From Sciurus carolinensis (taxonomy: Eukaryota > Chordata > Mammalia > Rodentia > Sciuridae): a stretch of DNA of 64,000 nucleotides. The position numbers and the translations under genes are program-made. The stretch spans positions 67,064,648 through 67,128,647 of the forward strand of contig NC_062228.1 of the NCBI RefSeq assembly GCF_902686445.1, read 5' to 3'. The notes beneath the pieces are model-generated. The model was not told the origin of the DNA. It made no database searches and saw only the letters and a list, made by a program, of their open reading frames with translations. Positions 1-9,859 of the stretch are shown piece after piece (position 1 is the first letter of the stretch; each line of letters begins with the position of its first letter).

Positions 1-290
1 TTGGCCTTCAGTCCCGTGTGAGAACCCGCGCGAAGTCATGCACAGGAAGTCAGCAGGACGCTTTCTGCCCTGGCGCGCTGGGCGGGGCGTGGTCACTGCT
101 GCGTGGAAGGCGGTGTGGGGCCGCGGTGGTTCTGTCTCTGGGTCCCGGGAATCGCCAGGCCACGTCCTCTGGGAGCCGGCGTGTCCCGCCAGCGGAGAAG
201 CTGCGTTTCGCCCACGCAATCCAAGCCTAGTAACTGTGAGGGGCGAGGAGACGAGGAGCTCTATTTGCCCCTTTCTATTACCGGGCACTG
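1..290. promoter_or_regulatory. CpG-rich segment, possible promoter/first exon
   Basis: GC- and CpG-rich sequence with GGGCGGGGC-type Sp1 boxes near 83-91, unlike the AT-rich DNA that follows. It resembles the CpG-island first exons of SCAN/KRAB zinc-finger genes, but no gene running out of it can be recognised, and the window edge cuts it. Open frames here are short and not protein-like. The promoter role is inferred from composition only. Confidence 0.35.
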
Positions 291-591
291 CGATAATTGT
301 ACTAGGATCCAGGTATGAAACCAAACTCTCGCCATACGGAATGTCGGAGGAGACAGGGATCTCAGGGTATTTTTCCTGCTGCTGGTGCTGTCATGGGTTA
401 AAAAAAAAAAAAAAGCACAGAAAGCTTTCCTATGCCTCATATTTATTAAAGAAAAAATTTCCCTCCTGTCCCAAGAAGCATACTGGAGAACGTCCACCAT
501 AGTAAGACACCTGGAGGCAGTTCACAGGAAGGATGAATAACGGAGCTCCACAGCGCAGGTGGCACACGCCCCGCCGTTCTGTAGTTCTGTT
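291..591. other. No recognisable gene
   Basis: Mixed-composition sequence with a poly-A run at about 401-414. No protein, RNA or repeat family was recognised. Confidence 0.4.
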
Positions 592-1040
592 TTAACATTG
601 CAGACGGGCCATAGGGAACCACAATTCACACTGCACTCTGTACCCCTTCCATGTTTTAGGCCATTTCTGCATGACATCCTCTAGTTTCTCAGTGGGTTTG
701 AGCTCCAATTTCCTAGTGGAAAGCAGCTCACCAATATATGCCAACGAGTTGATCTGTATAAGCCCATTCACCTCAACTGCATACAATTCCTTTTCTCCAA
801 ACTGCCTTAAAAAAATTTTTTTTAAGTTGTAGATGGACAAAATACCTTTATTTATTTAATTTATTTATGGAATCCTGAGGATTGAACCCAGTGTCTCATG
901 CATGCAAGGCAAGTGCTCTACCACTGAGCCACATCCTGAGTTCTCCAAACTGCCTTTTAAAGCTGGTTCTGGATATAAATTCCCCTGCCCTCCTTACCCG
1001 CCATCCTTGGAAGAAAATAATGGGAAATAATTTTGTTTTG
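592..1040 (-). other. Unrecognised open frame split by a SINE
   Basis: On the minus strand a frame with natural-looking amino-acid composition runs from about 790 down to 592 and includes the stretches EVNGLIQINSLAYIGELL and KLEDVMQKWPKTWKGYRVQC. An ID-type SINE with a 16-bp target duplication sits at its upstream end, and the frame appears to continue beyond it for about 15 codons. The composition suggests a fragment of a real protein, perhaps an old retrocopy, but I could not name the parent. The evidence for coding is only the composition and the clean frame. Confidence 0.25.
809..940 (-). repeat. ID-type SINE with 16-bp target duplication
   Basis: Antisense ID core ('gattgaaccc..ctaccactgagccacatcctgag') with its A-rich tail on the left as T-runs. 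The flanks are the perfect 16-bp direct repeat TTCTCCAAACTGCCTT at 793-808 and 941-956, a textbook retrotransposition footprint. Confidence 0.85.
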
Positions 1041-1349
1041 GTTATCTGTTCATAAAATTACCTTCTGCAGCTTTCATTCATCAGTCATGTTCAGTCCCAG
1101 TTTAGTTATTAACATGTACAGCAAATTTAAAATGTCATCTTCTAAGACGTGCCTTCCAATAACCACCTGTGCTCTCAGTGTTTTTAGGTGTCTGTGACCT
1201 GCAGAAATAGTGTGCTGGGATGATGGGGAATGGGTGGTGAAAGTCTCTCTGAACCACTGTGAGGTGGTGGTGTTTAGGTCCTCCAGGATGGATCTCATCT
1301 TTTCATGTGGGGCACATTTTTCAATTTTATGAAGTAAACATGAACATTA

Positions 1350-2088
1350 CAGATTAATTGGAGGTCTGACATCTGGAAGAAGCCTTTTTGACACTCAGCA
1401 AAAACAAATGACCTCTCATTCCTGTGTCTTCTCTGGTGGGTTAAAAAGTGACAGAGATGCCTAAAAATCTTGGGACATCCTTCACATTTGTATGATTTTT
1501 GAGTTCCATGACATTTTTCTTGGTGCCCCTTACAAGTGGAGTTTCCCTTATTGCTCTGGTGGGCAGGGACAGACTCAGAGGAAGACTGGTCTGATCTGGG
1601 GAGAAATCCTGGTTGCACCTCCACAGGAACATTTTGATAAGAAGGTTCCTTCAGGGTCCCTTCCTCAGAATTAGACATGACTGCCTTTCTGGAGTTGTGT
1701 GGATTCTTGCAAGAAGCACCTCCCTCTTCCAGCCTAGGACAGTTCTCTTCCTGGATAATGAGTAGGGAAGGTATTTGAGTTTCTTGACAAGTAATACTGT
1801 CATTTACTTGAGTATGTTTCCAGGAATTGTTGCATCCATCTTCTTTATCTTCATTTCCTGTGGAGTAAAGAAGTTGTGAAATGAAGTTGTACTCAAGAAG
1901 GGGCACACATAGAATAACCCTCTGGTGTGGAGCTTTGCCTGACTCACCTTGCCTTGTCTCCAAGGGAGTCTCTTGAGGAGCCAGCAAGGGTATCCCTATA
2001 TGCTCTCCTGTGGTTTCTGCTCATAGCTGTCTTTTAAGGGCATATTCTCAGACAAAAGGGCTTCCTGTCCCTGCATGTGAACGTGTAC
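1350..2088 (-). pseudogene. ZSCAN4-like exon 2 (linker and finger 1)
   Basis: It follows a good pyrimidine-rich acceptor (ctttctttacag). Linker motifs ETPLETRQG, LLIIQEEN and SSESVPAHQSNKGNSTC align with the ZSCAN4 linker, followed by one complete C2H2 finger. A small deletion/frameshift near 2025-2035 and loss of fingers 2-4 disable it. Confidence 0.75.
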
Positions 2089-2845
2089 CTGTAAAGAAAG
2101 CCATACCATTTTTATATATGAATCAGTTGTGTGAGAAAAACTTTTTGGAAAACCTACCATCAACAGACTTTCACAAGCTCTCTCAGCTGTGGGCTACCAC
2201 ACCTTGTCCAGCTATATCTCTGATGATGTCATTCCCATTGTTCACAAGTTGTTATACTTCATATGTCACTATGAACTTTGAATTTGTAACTGGAATAATT
2301 TTTCCTAGGAAAAATGCAAGGTTAGTTTCTAGTGGACTTCTGGCCCCAATATTTTCATCAACTGGTCTGAACACATAGCCTTGGTTTATGTGTTTCTACT
2401 CAAAGCATCTCATTTAATATGCATTCTTGATTAGCACTGATTAATAAAATTATATCTTATTTCATGACTAATAAAATTATATCGTGGCTCCTTAAGGAAA
2501 TTACAGGCTCTTGTCAAGGTACTTCTTCATCCTTGAGGTCTTTATTTAAATGTTAATTTGTCATAGATTGCCATCACCTCTACACCAACTGAACTTATTG
2601 ACTTCAATCAATTAATATGTGTGGCTCATATATGTCCTCAGAATAAACAGATAGATACTTTTCTGCTTTTTTTTCCTGCTGTGAGCAGTGACAATTCTCC
2701 TTGTGAGAAAGAGTGGTTGGGAGAGTGTGACATGATGAAAAATCAGGTCTGTTATGACCTTTATTCTATTTTCAGGCAACTCTACTTGACTGTACTTATT
2801 CCTTACTTCCCTTTGTCCCTCACCCAGGTTCATAACCTTCTTCAC

Positions 2846-3240
2846 TAAGACTGGTGGCTTCATGCAGTCATCTGTCAGGTCTTCCATTAATTTCTCCAGG
2901 TTTCTGCCACTTGATTTCCATTTCTTTTTCAAAATGGATTTGTCCCTGAAGTTTCCATTAATCCTAAACTGCTCCAGGACCAATTGAGAAATAATTTCAT
3001 CCTTACTATGTTTTTCTGTCTTCAACCATGAGTGAAAAATCTCATGGAGTCTTTGCAATTCCTGCCTTGCATATGAGTTACCACTGTATTGAAGAGAGTT
3101 GAGCTGAGAGCTTGAGAACTCAGAGATGGTCTCTCTCTCCTGGAAGCAGATTCTTGGGTTGGTCTAACTTCTGTATTTCCTAATTCAAGATTATTCTGAG
3201 ATCTTTCACACTGAGATGAGTTTCCAAAATCTAAAGCCAT
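2846..3240 (-). pseudogene. ZSCAN4-like exon 1 (SCAN domain)
   Basis: The ATG at 3240 begins MALDFGNSSQC. The frame that carries the SCAN core ([15 protein letters not shown] to [12 protein letters not shown]) is offset by one base from the frame of the ATG, with the break near 3080. The exon ends after PPVL with a GTGAAG donor, giving a phase-0 junction that matches the VHVHM start of the next exon. Confidence 0.75.
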
Positions 3241-3598
3241 TCTTAGCAAAAGCTCTCAGAAAGATACAACTTTGGTGATTTAGCCTCTGCTGTCCTGTTT
3301 CTCTGAGGAGCTCTTTCAAAAATTGGTGGATGCTTAACCCTTGTAAGCTAGAAATAGAAGAAACATACTGTTAAACACAAATGAATCATGCAAAATTTCA
3401 GGTCCAGTTGCTTTTATGGATGAATTCTATTAAACATTAACCACTGTAAGAAGAAACACTATTTTCATCAACAAGGTCATCAGTTCTCTGATAACAAAAT
3501 CTTACAAGTATATTAAAATAATTCAAAGCAAAATATTTCCAAATCAAATCCACTTCCTTATGAGTGTTAATTTTCAAAATACAAGAAGTTTGGGTTAA
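3241..3598. other. No recognisable gene
   Basis: AT-rich DNA upstream (in minus-strand sense) of the ZSCAN4-like start. No upstream noncoding exon could be identified. Confidence 0.4.
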
Positions 3599-3776
3599 GC
3601 CCCACTTGGTGACCTTGTCATTCTAGAGACTCAGGAGGCTGAGGCAGGAGGACTGCAAGTTTGAGACCAGTCTCAGTAACTTAGTGAAACCCTGTCTTAA
3701 AAAATAATAAGGGCTGTGAATATGACCTAGTGGTAGAGCACCCTTTGTTCAATCTCCAGTACAAAAAAAAAAAAGT
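3599..3776 (+). repeat. B1-dID-type SINE
   Basis: B1-like left half ('gactcaggaggctgaggcag', 'aacttagtgaaaccctgtct') followed by a diverged ID half and an A-run at 3760-3772. Confidence 0.85.
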
Positions 3777-5169
3777 CTGGATTAAAAATTATCACCTCAA
3801 TTTACCATGTTAATATATTATGGAAGAATATGATGTAATCATACCAGTAGATACATTAAAAATGAATGAATATTAGTACTCATTCCTGAAGAAGGCAGTA
3901 ACTTAATAAACTAAAAATTTGAGGAAACATCCTTGATGTGAGTGTTTTTGTAAAATTACAAAAAAATATTCTTTAAGGTTTTCTCTTTAAGATCAAGAGA
4001 CATATGTCCTACATCAGAGGACATTAGACTGCTTTTTAACCAGTAAAATAAGGAAGAAAAATCTGTGAAATATCATTATAATAGTCCTTATTTTATTTAC
4101 AGAACAATGTTCAACAAATATTAGTCTAAGCAAATTTAGCAAGGTGCCCAATACAAGATTAATATATCAAAATGAACTGAATTTTGTATTATTGTTGTCA
4201 ATCATTGATAGTTAAAAATTAAAAAGAATAAACCTTTCCACTTATTTACCATGAATTAGAAGACTCAACAATACAAAAATGTCAGTTAACTCCACATTCC
4301 TGTATAATTCAATACAATCAAGAAAGTTCAACACTCCAGATCCACTTTTTATCTTGTGTGTGAAAGCTGGCGTGCTGACTCTCAGGGCAGACTCACTCAA
4401 ACGAATGCTTTCTCATTCTCACTGATGAGGCATGTTACTCTCCCTCCCTTCCCTTTCCATAGAGCATTTACTTTAGAATTGAGAATTGTTTCCCAAACAC
4501 TTTGTGATGTAAAAAATTTAAAAGCCCTAGTAAACCTTTTAGGTGTTATACAATCCAGGAATGGCTTTCTCAAAGACCAGGAGCCATGATTTTGAAATAT
4601 CATCAAGTGAGACTGGGCCTATATTTACCACTTTCTATGAGATGGGACTAGCCTAACTCCCTGGTGCCTGGCTCCAAGTTGTAAATCTGCCTCAAAGATA
4701 TATGCAAAAAGTTGCATCCTCACAGCCTGTGAGAGTTCTAAGTTCAACCAAAGTATGTAATGCTAGATGGCACATATTATGATTTATTCATACAAAGGAT
4801 ATTTGATAGCAATGAAAATGAGCAAACGACTGCTTCATGAAGCAGCCTGAATTAAGCCCAAATGGTAACATGGACTGGAATAACCCAGGCACTCAGTAAT
4901 GCATTTTGTTTATTCTTATGCAGTATGTGGAAATGCAGGAGTATGTTGTCAATATTAATATGTTACCAACACTATATTAGGATCTTGGCACTTCTGCAGC
5001 ACAGTGGAGACTGGAATGGGCACGTGGGGATCACAGGAAGCTGCTGTCTCCATGTGGACTGATGAGAGTCCCTGAAACTCATTCCCAGTTTTAACTGGTA
5101 GTAGAACATATTTTTCCCTGGAAACTAGTTTCACAGTAGTGCTGGCTCTTCATTGTGCCACCTACTATT
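3777..5169. other. Gene-free AT-rich stretch
   Basis: AT-rich sequence with only short open frames and no recognisable coding, RNA or named repeat. It may contain old, unrecognisable transposon remnants. Confidence 0.4.
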
Positions 5170-5235
5170 ACTTCTTTTACGGTGCTGCGGACCTTACCCT
5201 ACCAGAGAGCTACACCCCATCCCCCAATACTTCTA
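5170..5235 (-). repeat. Degenerate ID SINE remnant
   Basis: 'ggtgctgcggacc...agagagctacaccccatccccca' resembles the antisense ID core (contents order: stop-list, 'gagctacatccccag'). Confidence 0.4.
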
Positions 5236-6011
5236 AATTTTCTAATTTCCTGTATATACATTAGACTTTAACAAAAGTGCTCATAAGATAGTGTGATCTT
5301 ACATTGTAATTCATTCAATTAAATAAAGGTAATGATAGTATTAATATGTTCTTTTGTTGTGCAAAACAGACTGGTTGAAAAGCAGCAAGCAGCTCTAGTA
5401 GAGGAGGAGAGCTTCAAACTTTATTTTATGCCAACTGGCCCAGAGGAAAACAAAAACTCCAAATTCTGAGCCTTGATTCACAGTTTCTCACAATATTTAT
5501 AGGTTACTTGACATCATCTTTGACCCATCCTATCATGGGGACTTTTTCCTCTTTAAAAAAAAAGAACCTAATCTCTGCGGCTGATGGCTCTAACACAGAG
5601 CTACTCTCAGAGCAGACTGGAAGAAACAGCTCTTGTCGCAGACATCCACTACATCTCAGGAGGGAGAAGTCAGACTCTTGGGGTGGTCATTGACAGTGCA
5701 GAAGGTAGGGACCCATGGTTAATTAGACTTCCTGGTTAAGGCTGAGAGAGAAGAAGGGGAACTGACCCTTCCACAGGAACTGGACTCTCCCTATAACATT
5801 TTTGTAATTTCATTTCACAACCAGGTCTGATTTTGCCATCACATTTTCAATAATTATCAGAAAATATTGGAAAACATGGATAGTTCACAATAGCAAAAAT
5901 ATGAAAACAACTTTGTCAACAGGTGAATATGTAGAATAGATTGGAAAGAGAGACAGAGGAGGATGGAAGAGAGGGAGAATGGAATATTATTCAGCCTTTA
6001 GGAAAAAAATA
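5236..6011. other. No gene; possible old LTR remnant
   Basis: No coding features. Near 5418-5432 the minus strand reads 'gcataaaataaagtttg', which resembles an LTR poly(A) region, but no partner or ends are visible. A purine-rich tract (gagagacagaggaggatggaagagag) lies at about 5947-5980. Confidence 0.25.
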
Positions 6012-6293
6012 TCCTGCTGGGCTCAGTGGCACACATCCATAATCCCAGCGACTTGGGAGGCTGAGGCAGGAGAATTGCAAGTTTGAGGCCAGCCTTGGCA
6101 ACTTAGTGAGGCCCTAAGCAACTTAATGAGACCCCATCTCAAAATAAAAAATAAAAAGGGCTGGGAATTTGGCTCAGTGGTTACGTACTCCTGGGTTCAA
6201 TCCCTGGTACCAACAAATGAACAAACAAGAAGGGCTGGAGATGTAGCTCAGTGTGAGGTGCCTTTGGGTTCAAACCCAAGCACTGCAACAAGT
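6012..6293 (+). repeat. B1-dID SINE with two ID units
   Basis: B1 half (about 6030-6145), then an ID half (6158-6215), then a second ID unit (6230-6290, 'gggctggagatgtagctcagtg'). It is either a trimeric SINE or an ID inserted in a tail. Confidence 0.85.
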
Positions 6294-6421
6294 GAGTCTG
6301 GCACCCAGCAGAGAGGAAATTCTGTATGCATCTCTCAAACTTGATTTGTGATCGCAAATCAATCACCTGGGTAACAATAGGCACACATTTGGAATATGGA
6401 TATAATATTTAATCGCCCTCA

Positions 6422-6810
6422 TTTTGGTACTGGAGATTGAACCCAGGGGTACTTTACCACTAAACTACATTCCCAGATATTTTAATTTTTTATTTACTTT
6501 TATTTTTTTGGCACCCGGGATTGAACACAGGGGTGCACCCCCAGCCCTATTTTGTTTTATTTAGAGACAGGGTCTCACTTAGTTGTTTAGGGCCTCGCCA
6601 TTGCTGAGGCTGGCTTTGAACCCACTATCCTCCTGCCTCAGCCTCTGGAGCTGCTGGGATTACAGGCATGTGCCACTGTACCTGGCTATTTTTGTTTTTT
6701 ATTTTATGACAGGTTCTCACTAAATGGCTTAGGTTGGCCTCACACTTGCTATTTTCCTGCCCTAGCTCTTAGTTGCTGGGATTAAAGGAGTAAGCCACCA
6801 CACCTGGCCT
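6422..6810 (-). repeat. Nested antisense B1-dID SINEs
   Basis: An antisense ID unit (6424-6478), then a complete antisense dimer (6510-6695, 'gggattacaggcatgtgccactg'), then another B1 half (6700-6810). At least two insertions are stacked. Confidence 0.85.
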
Positions 6811-7280
6811 AATTCCTTTTTTATATCATGGCATTATTTTTTGTATTTCTCATTTTATATAAGATTAACATTTCAACTATTTACATTTTTGAAAAGAGCA
6901 ATTTCACAAAATCAAAAAGCAAGGCTTTTCGGTGAGAGTGATACTGGGCACATGAATGTCTGATTTGTGAGGTGATGTTACTGGATGTTTTGTGTTGATG
7001 TGTTGGGGCCCATGACCAACCACCCTGATCTCATCAGATTTTCAGGTGATCCCCTCAAAACTTTGCTGGTGAGCTCTCAACATTCTTGCTTCTCAGTCAC
7101 TCACAGCAGAGCTAGTCAGCTGCATAAAATGCTAATCTGCCCTCACACCCTACTTTGCCCTCCGGGAAAAGTGAAAGGTCCTTCCTTACTCGCCAAGGCC
7201 TTTCCAAGGTAGCTCTAAGTCCTGCCAGCTCCATTTTAGAGTTTGTGGCTCTTCTATGTCCGAGTAAGTTGAGGATCTTT
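6811..7280. other. No recognisable gene
   Basis: Mixed AT-rich DNA with frames under 115 codons that lack protein-like content. Confidence 0.4.
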
Positions 7281-7454
7281 TTTAGGTACTGGAATCACAC
7301 CCAGAGGCACTGTATCATGAACTACATCCCCAGCCCTTTCCAGTCTTTATTTCGAGCTAAGTTGCTGAGGCTGGTCTTGAATTTGCAGTCCTCCTCCTAT
7401 CTCAGCCCCAGTGAGCCGCTGGGATCACAGGCATGGGCCACAGCACCCAGCTTT
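7281..7454 (-). repeat. Antisense SINE hosting the provirus
   Basis: Antisense ID plus B1 halves ('gctgggatcacaggcatgggccacagcaccca'). The provirus 5' LTR begins 6 bases after its end, so the retrovirus integrated at the edge of this older SINE. Confidence 0.8.
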
Positions 7455-7459
7455 GTCTC

Positions 7460-7713
7460 TGTAAGGTCACTGCTCTTATTTTTCCCAATTGGCGCTTGAC
7501 CGACCTTCTCCCGCCAGCGCAAACTCTCACCCAATCTGCGCTTCACACCCTGCCCAGACCCAGCAACAAGGCTCACCCAATCAACTCTCACCCTGTTTCA
7601 TGCCCCAACCAATCAGCCTCTTCCTGGCCCTATGTAAGTGTGTACATTTTTAAAATAAAATGGAACTGCTCCGGCATTTGACTTTGGCTTGTGTCTCCGT
7701 GTGATTCCTTTCA
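7460..7713 (+). repeat. Provirus 5' LTR
   Basis: 254 bp beginning TGTAAGGTCACTG and ending GATTCCTTTCA. The TATA position reads CTATGTAAG, while the 3' LTR has CTATATAAG. An AATAAAATGG poly(A) signal lies near 7656. Confidence 0.9.
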
Positions 7714-7714
7714 T

Positions 7715-7732
7715 TGGTGCTGAAACCCAGGA
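7715..7732 (+). promoter_or_regulatory. Primer-binding site, tRNA-Phe type
   Basis: TGGTGCTGAAACCCAGGA lies two bases after the LTR. It matches 16 of 18 positions of the complement of the mammalian tRNA-Phe 3' end; both differences are transitions. Confidence 0.75.
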
Positions 7733-8382
7733 GAGGAAACTCCTCAAATATTGAGGACCCCCTCCATCTCCCCCGGTCAAAGCTTCTCACCCTCATCTGC
7801 CTTCTTGAGCGCTGGCTACCTTGCAACCACCACCAGCCAATTTCTAGGTGAGTCACCCCTCAGGAGGCAGCCGCCCTTAACTTGACTATCGCAGTGTGTC
7901 TGGCCGTGATCATCCGGCAGCCCCTGACATCTGGTTATAGGGAGGAGATCACACCCCACCTCGGTCTTTATGGCCACAGTGGACTCCTAGGTGCCTCTTC
8001 CATTATCCAAGTGGGCGGGAGGGAACAATAGACCCCTTCTTATTCCCTCTCTCTTTTTCTCTACCTTCTCCTACCTTCCTCCATTTTCTGGTAAAAAACT
8101 AGGGCTAGGTTCTCCGTGGCCTCTGACCCCCAGCCTCCAGCATTTCTGCCTGGCAAGGGAATTCTCAGGTGATGACCTGACTTTTCCCTCTGCCTCCAAC
8201 CCTACTAGGTCCTGTGAATGGTTTTTCTCCTTGGGGACGCCTAAGTGAGTCATCCATTCATTTTTCCGGCCCAGAGATTTCTCTATTTCACTCTCTCTCT
8301 CTCTCCTTTCTCTTTCTCTCTCTCTCTACTTTCAAAGGATGATCAGAGCCTCTTCTTCCCTCCTGAGCGATTCCCCCTTAAA

Positions 8383-9850
8383 ATGTTTACTCTCCAATTT
8401 GGCTCGCCTCTCACTGACCCCAGACATCAAACCAAAAACTCTCATCAAATTCTGTACTCAGGACTGACCTTATTATCACTTAGATAATCAAAATCAATGA
8501 CCTCCTGAAGGCTCCCTTGACCCTCAAATTCTGCAAGATATTTTCAACTATTGCCAATGCTTAAAAAAGTGGAAGGAGATTCCCTACATCGAGGCGTTCT
8601 CCCTCCTCTGGTCCCACCCTGTTCTCTGCACCTCTTGTAGCCCTCACCAAGTTCTTTTAACCTGCAAATCCGCACTACCCCCTTCTGAGTCCTCCTCCTC
8701 CTTTGACCCCACCAATGAACCCCTCCTTATCATTTCCTCCTTCCATTCCCACTTCCCCAGCCCCTTCTTTGCCTGCTTCTGCTTCATCACCATTTTCCTC
8801 TCCACCATCTTCTTCTTCTCCTTCCATGGTGCCATCTTCTCCCCCTTCAGCCTCCTTTAGTCCACCAGCCACCAGGTCCCGCACCCACAACCAAATTACC
8901 CAGCCCCATACAATGGCACCCTTATGAGAAGTTGCTGGACCCGAAGGTGTTATTTGGGTCCATGTTCCCTTTTCTATGACTGACCTTACTCAATTAGAAA
9001 AAAGGCTAGGTTCTTTCACTACTGACCCTACTACTTACATCTGTGAATTCCAATGGGTCCTACAGGCCTATAGTCTTACTCACCATGACATTTACATGCT
9101 CTTGCCTAACACTCTACTTCCTGAGGAATGCAGATGGGTCTGGGATCTAGCTCAAGCTCACAAAGATGACACTCACCGGGTCAACCCCAATCACCCTACC
9201 GGCCCCCATGCAGTCCCCAAACAAGACCCAGACTGGGACTATAACACCACAGCTGGACTATAATTAAGAAATCAGTTTGCTACCTGTATAATTGCTGGCC
9301 TAAAAAAGGCCACTCTCAAAGCAGTAAACTTTCAAATATTCCAAGAGATAATCCAAAAAAAGGATGAAACCCCCTCTAAATTCTTAGATTGCTTCACTAA
9401 AGCTCTCCAACAATACACCAACTTAGATCCTGAAACCCCCGATGGCAGGCATGTCCTTATGACATATTTCCTGTCCCAGAGCTACCCCGGCATAAAGGCT
9501 AAATTAAAGAAACTTGAACAAGGGCCTGCAACACCTCAGACCAAAATTCTGGCTATGGCTTTTAAGGTTTTCCATAACTGGGATGAGGAAGCAGAATGCC
9601 ATAAATACCATAGGTATTAAAAGGCAGAAAGCAACAAACTTCAGATGCTTGCCCAGGTCCTACAGAGGGCCCCTCAGGGCCAACGCCAGCAACCTATGCA
9701 ACATTCCAATCCCCGAGGAGCCTGTTTTAAGTGTGGCAAAGAGGGTCATTGGGTTAAAGCATGCCCTACTCCTAGGACCCCCAACATACCTTGCCCTAAA
9801 TGTCAGCAAATGGGCCACTGGGAAGGGGAGTTGTGGCCAAAAATCTCAGT
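8383..9850 (+). pseudogene. Endogenous retrovirus gag remnant
   Basis: A possible start lies at 8383 (MFTLQFGSPLTD), with a stop at 8487. A proline/serine-rich stretch follows (8700-8930). Capsid-like sequence starts at about 8976 (MTDLTQLEKRL) and shows a major-homology-region-like motif near 9355-9440 (KDETPSKFLDCFTKAL). Nucleocapsid sequence near 9720 has one intact CX2CX4HX4C knuckle (CFKCGKEGHWVKAC) and a second that lacks its last Cys. Stops and shifts break the frame repeatedly, for example the stop after 9260. Structural protein of the virion in the parent virus; not functional here. Confidence 0.8.
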
Positions 9851-9859
9851 AGTGACCTC

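Larger units (their letters stand above)
1295..3240 (-). pseudogene. ZSCAN4: ZSCAN4-like SCAN/zinc-finger pseudogene
   Basis: Two exons resemble mammalian ZSCAN4, a SCAN-domain C2H2 factor of early embryos and telomere maintenance. Exon 1 (3240 down to 2846) opens with MALDFGNSSQCE and holds the SCAN domain ([20 protein letters not shown] and on). A frameshift near 3080 separates the start from the SCAN domain. A GTGAAG donor follows 2846. Exon 2 starts at 2088 after a ctttctttacag acceptor and reads VHVHMQGQEALLSENMPLKD. It then shifts frame near 2030, where an in-frame stop also lies. It later gives one intact C2H2 finger (YKCEGCPKIF to HQRRH, near 1440-1505). The second finger has lost its first Cys (FVFAEC), and fingers 3-4 are not recognisable below about 1350. 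ZSCAN4 normally has four fingers. With two frameshifts and lost fingers this is a pseudogene or a decayed paralogue of a multi-copy family. Confidence 0.8.

Noticed and set aside
5947..6300. tRNA genes suggested by ID-type cores
   Set aside because: ID halves descend from a tRNA but lack a foldable acceptor stem and anticodon arm; they are SINEs.
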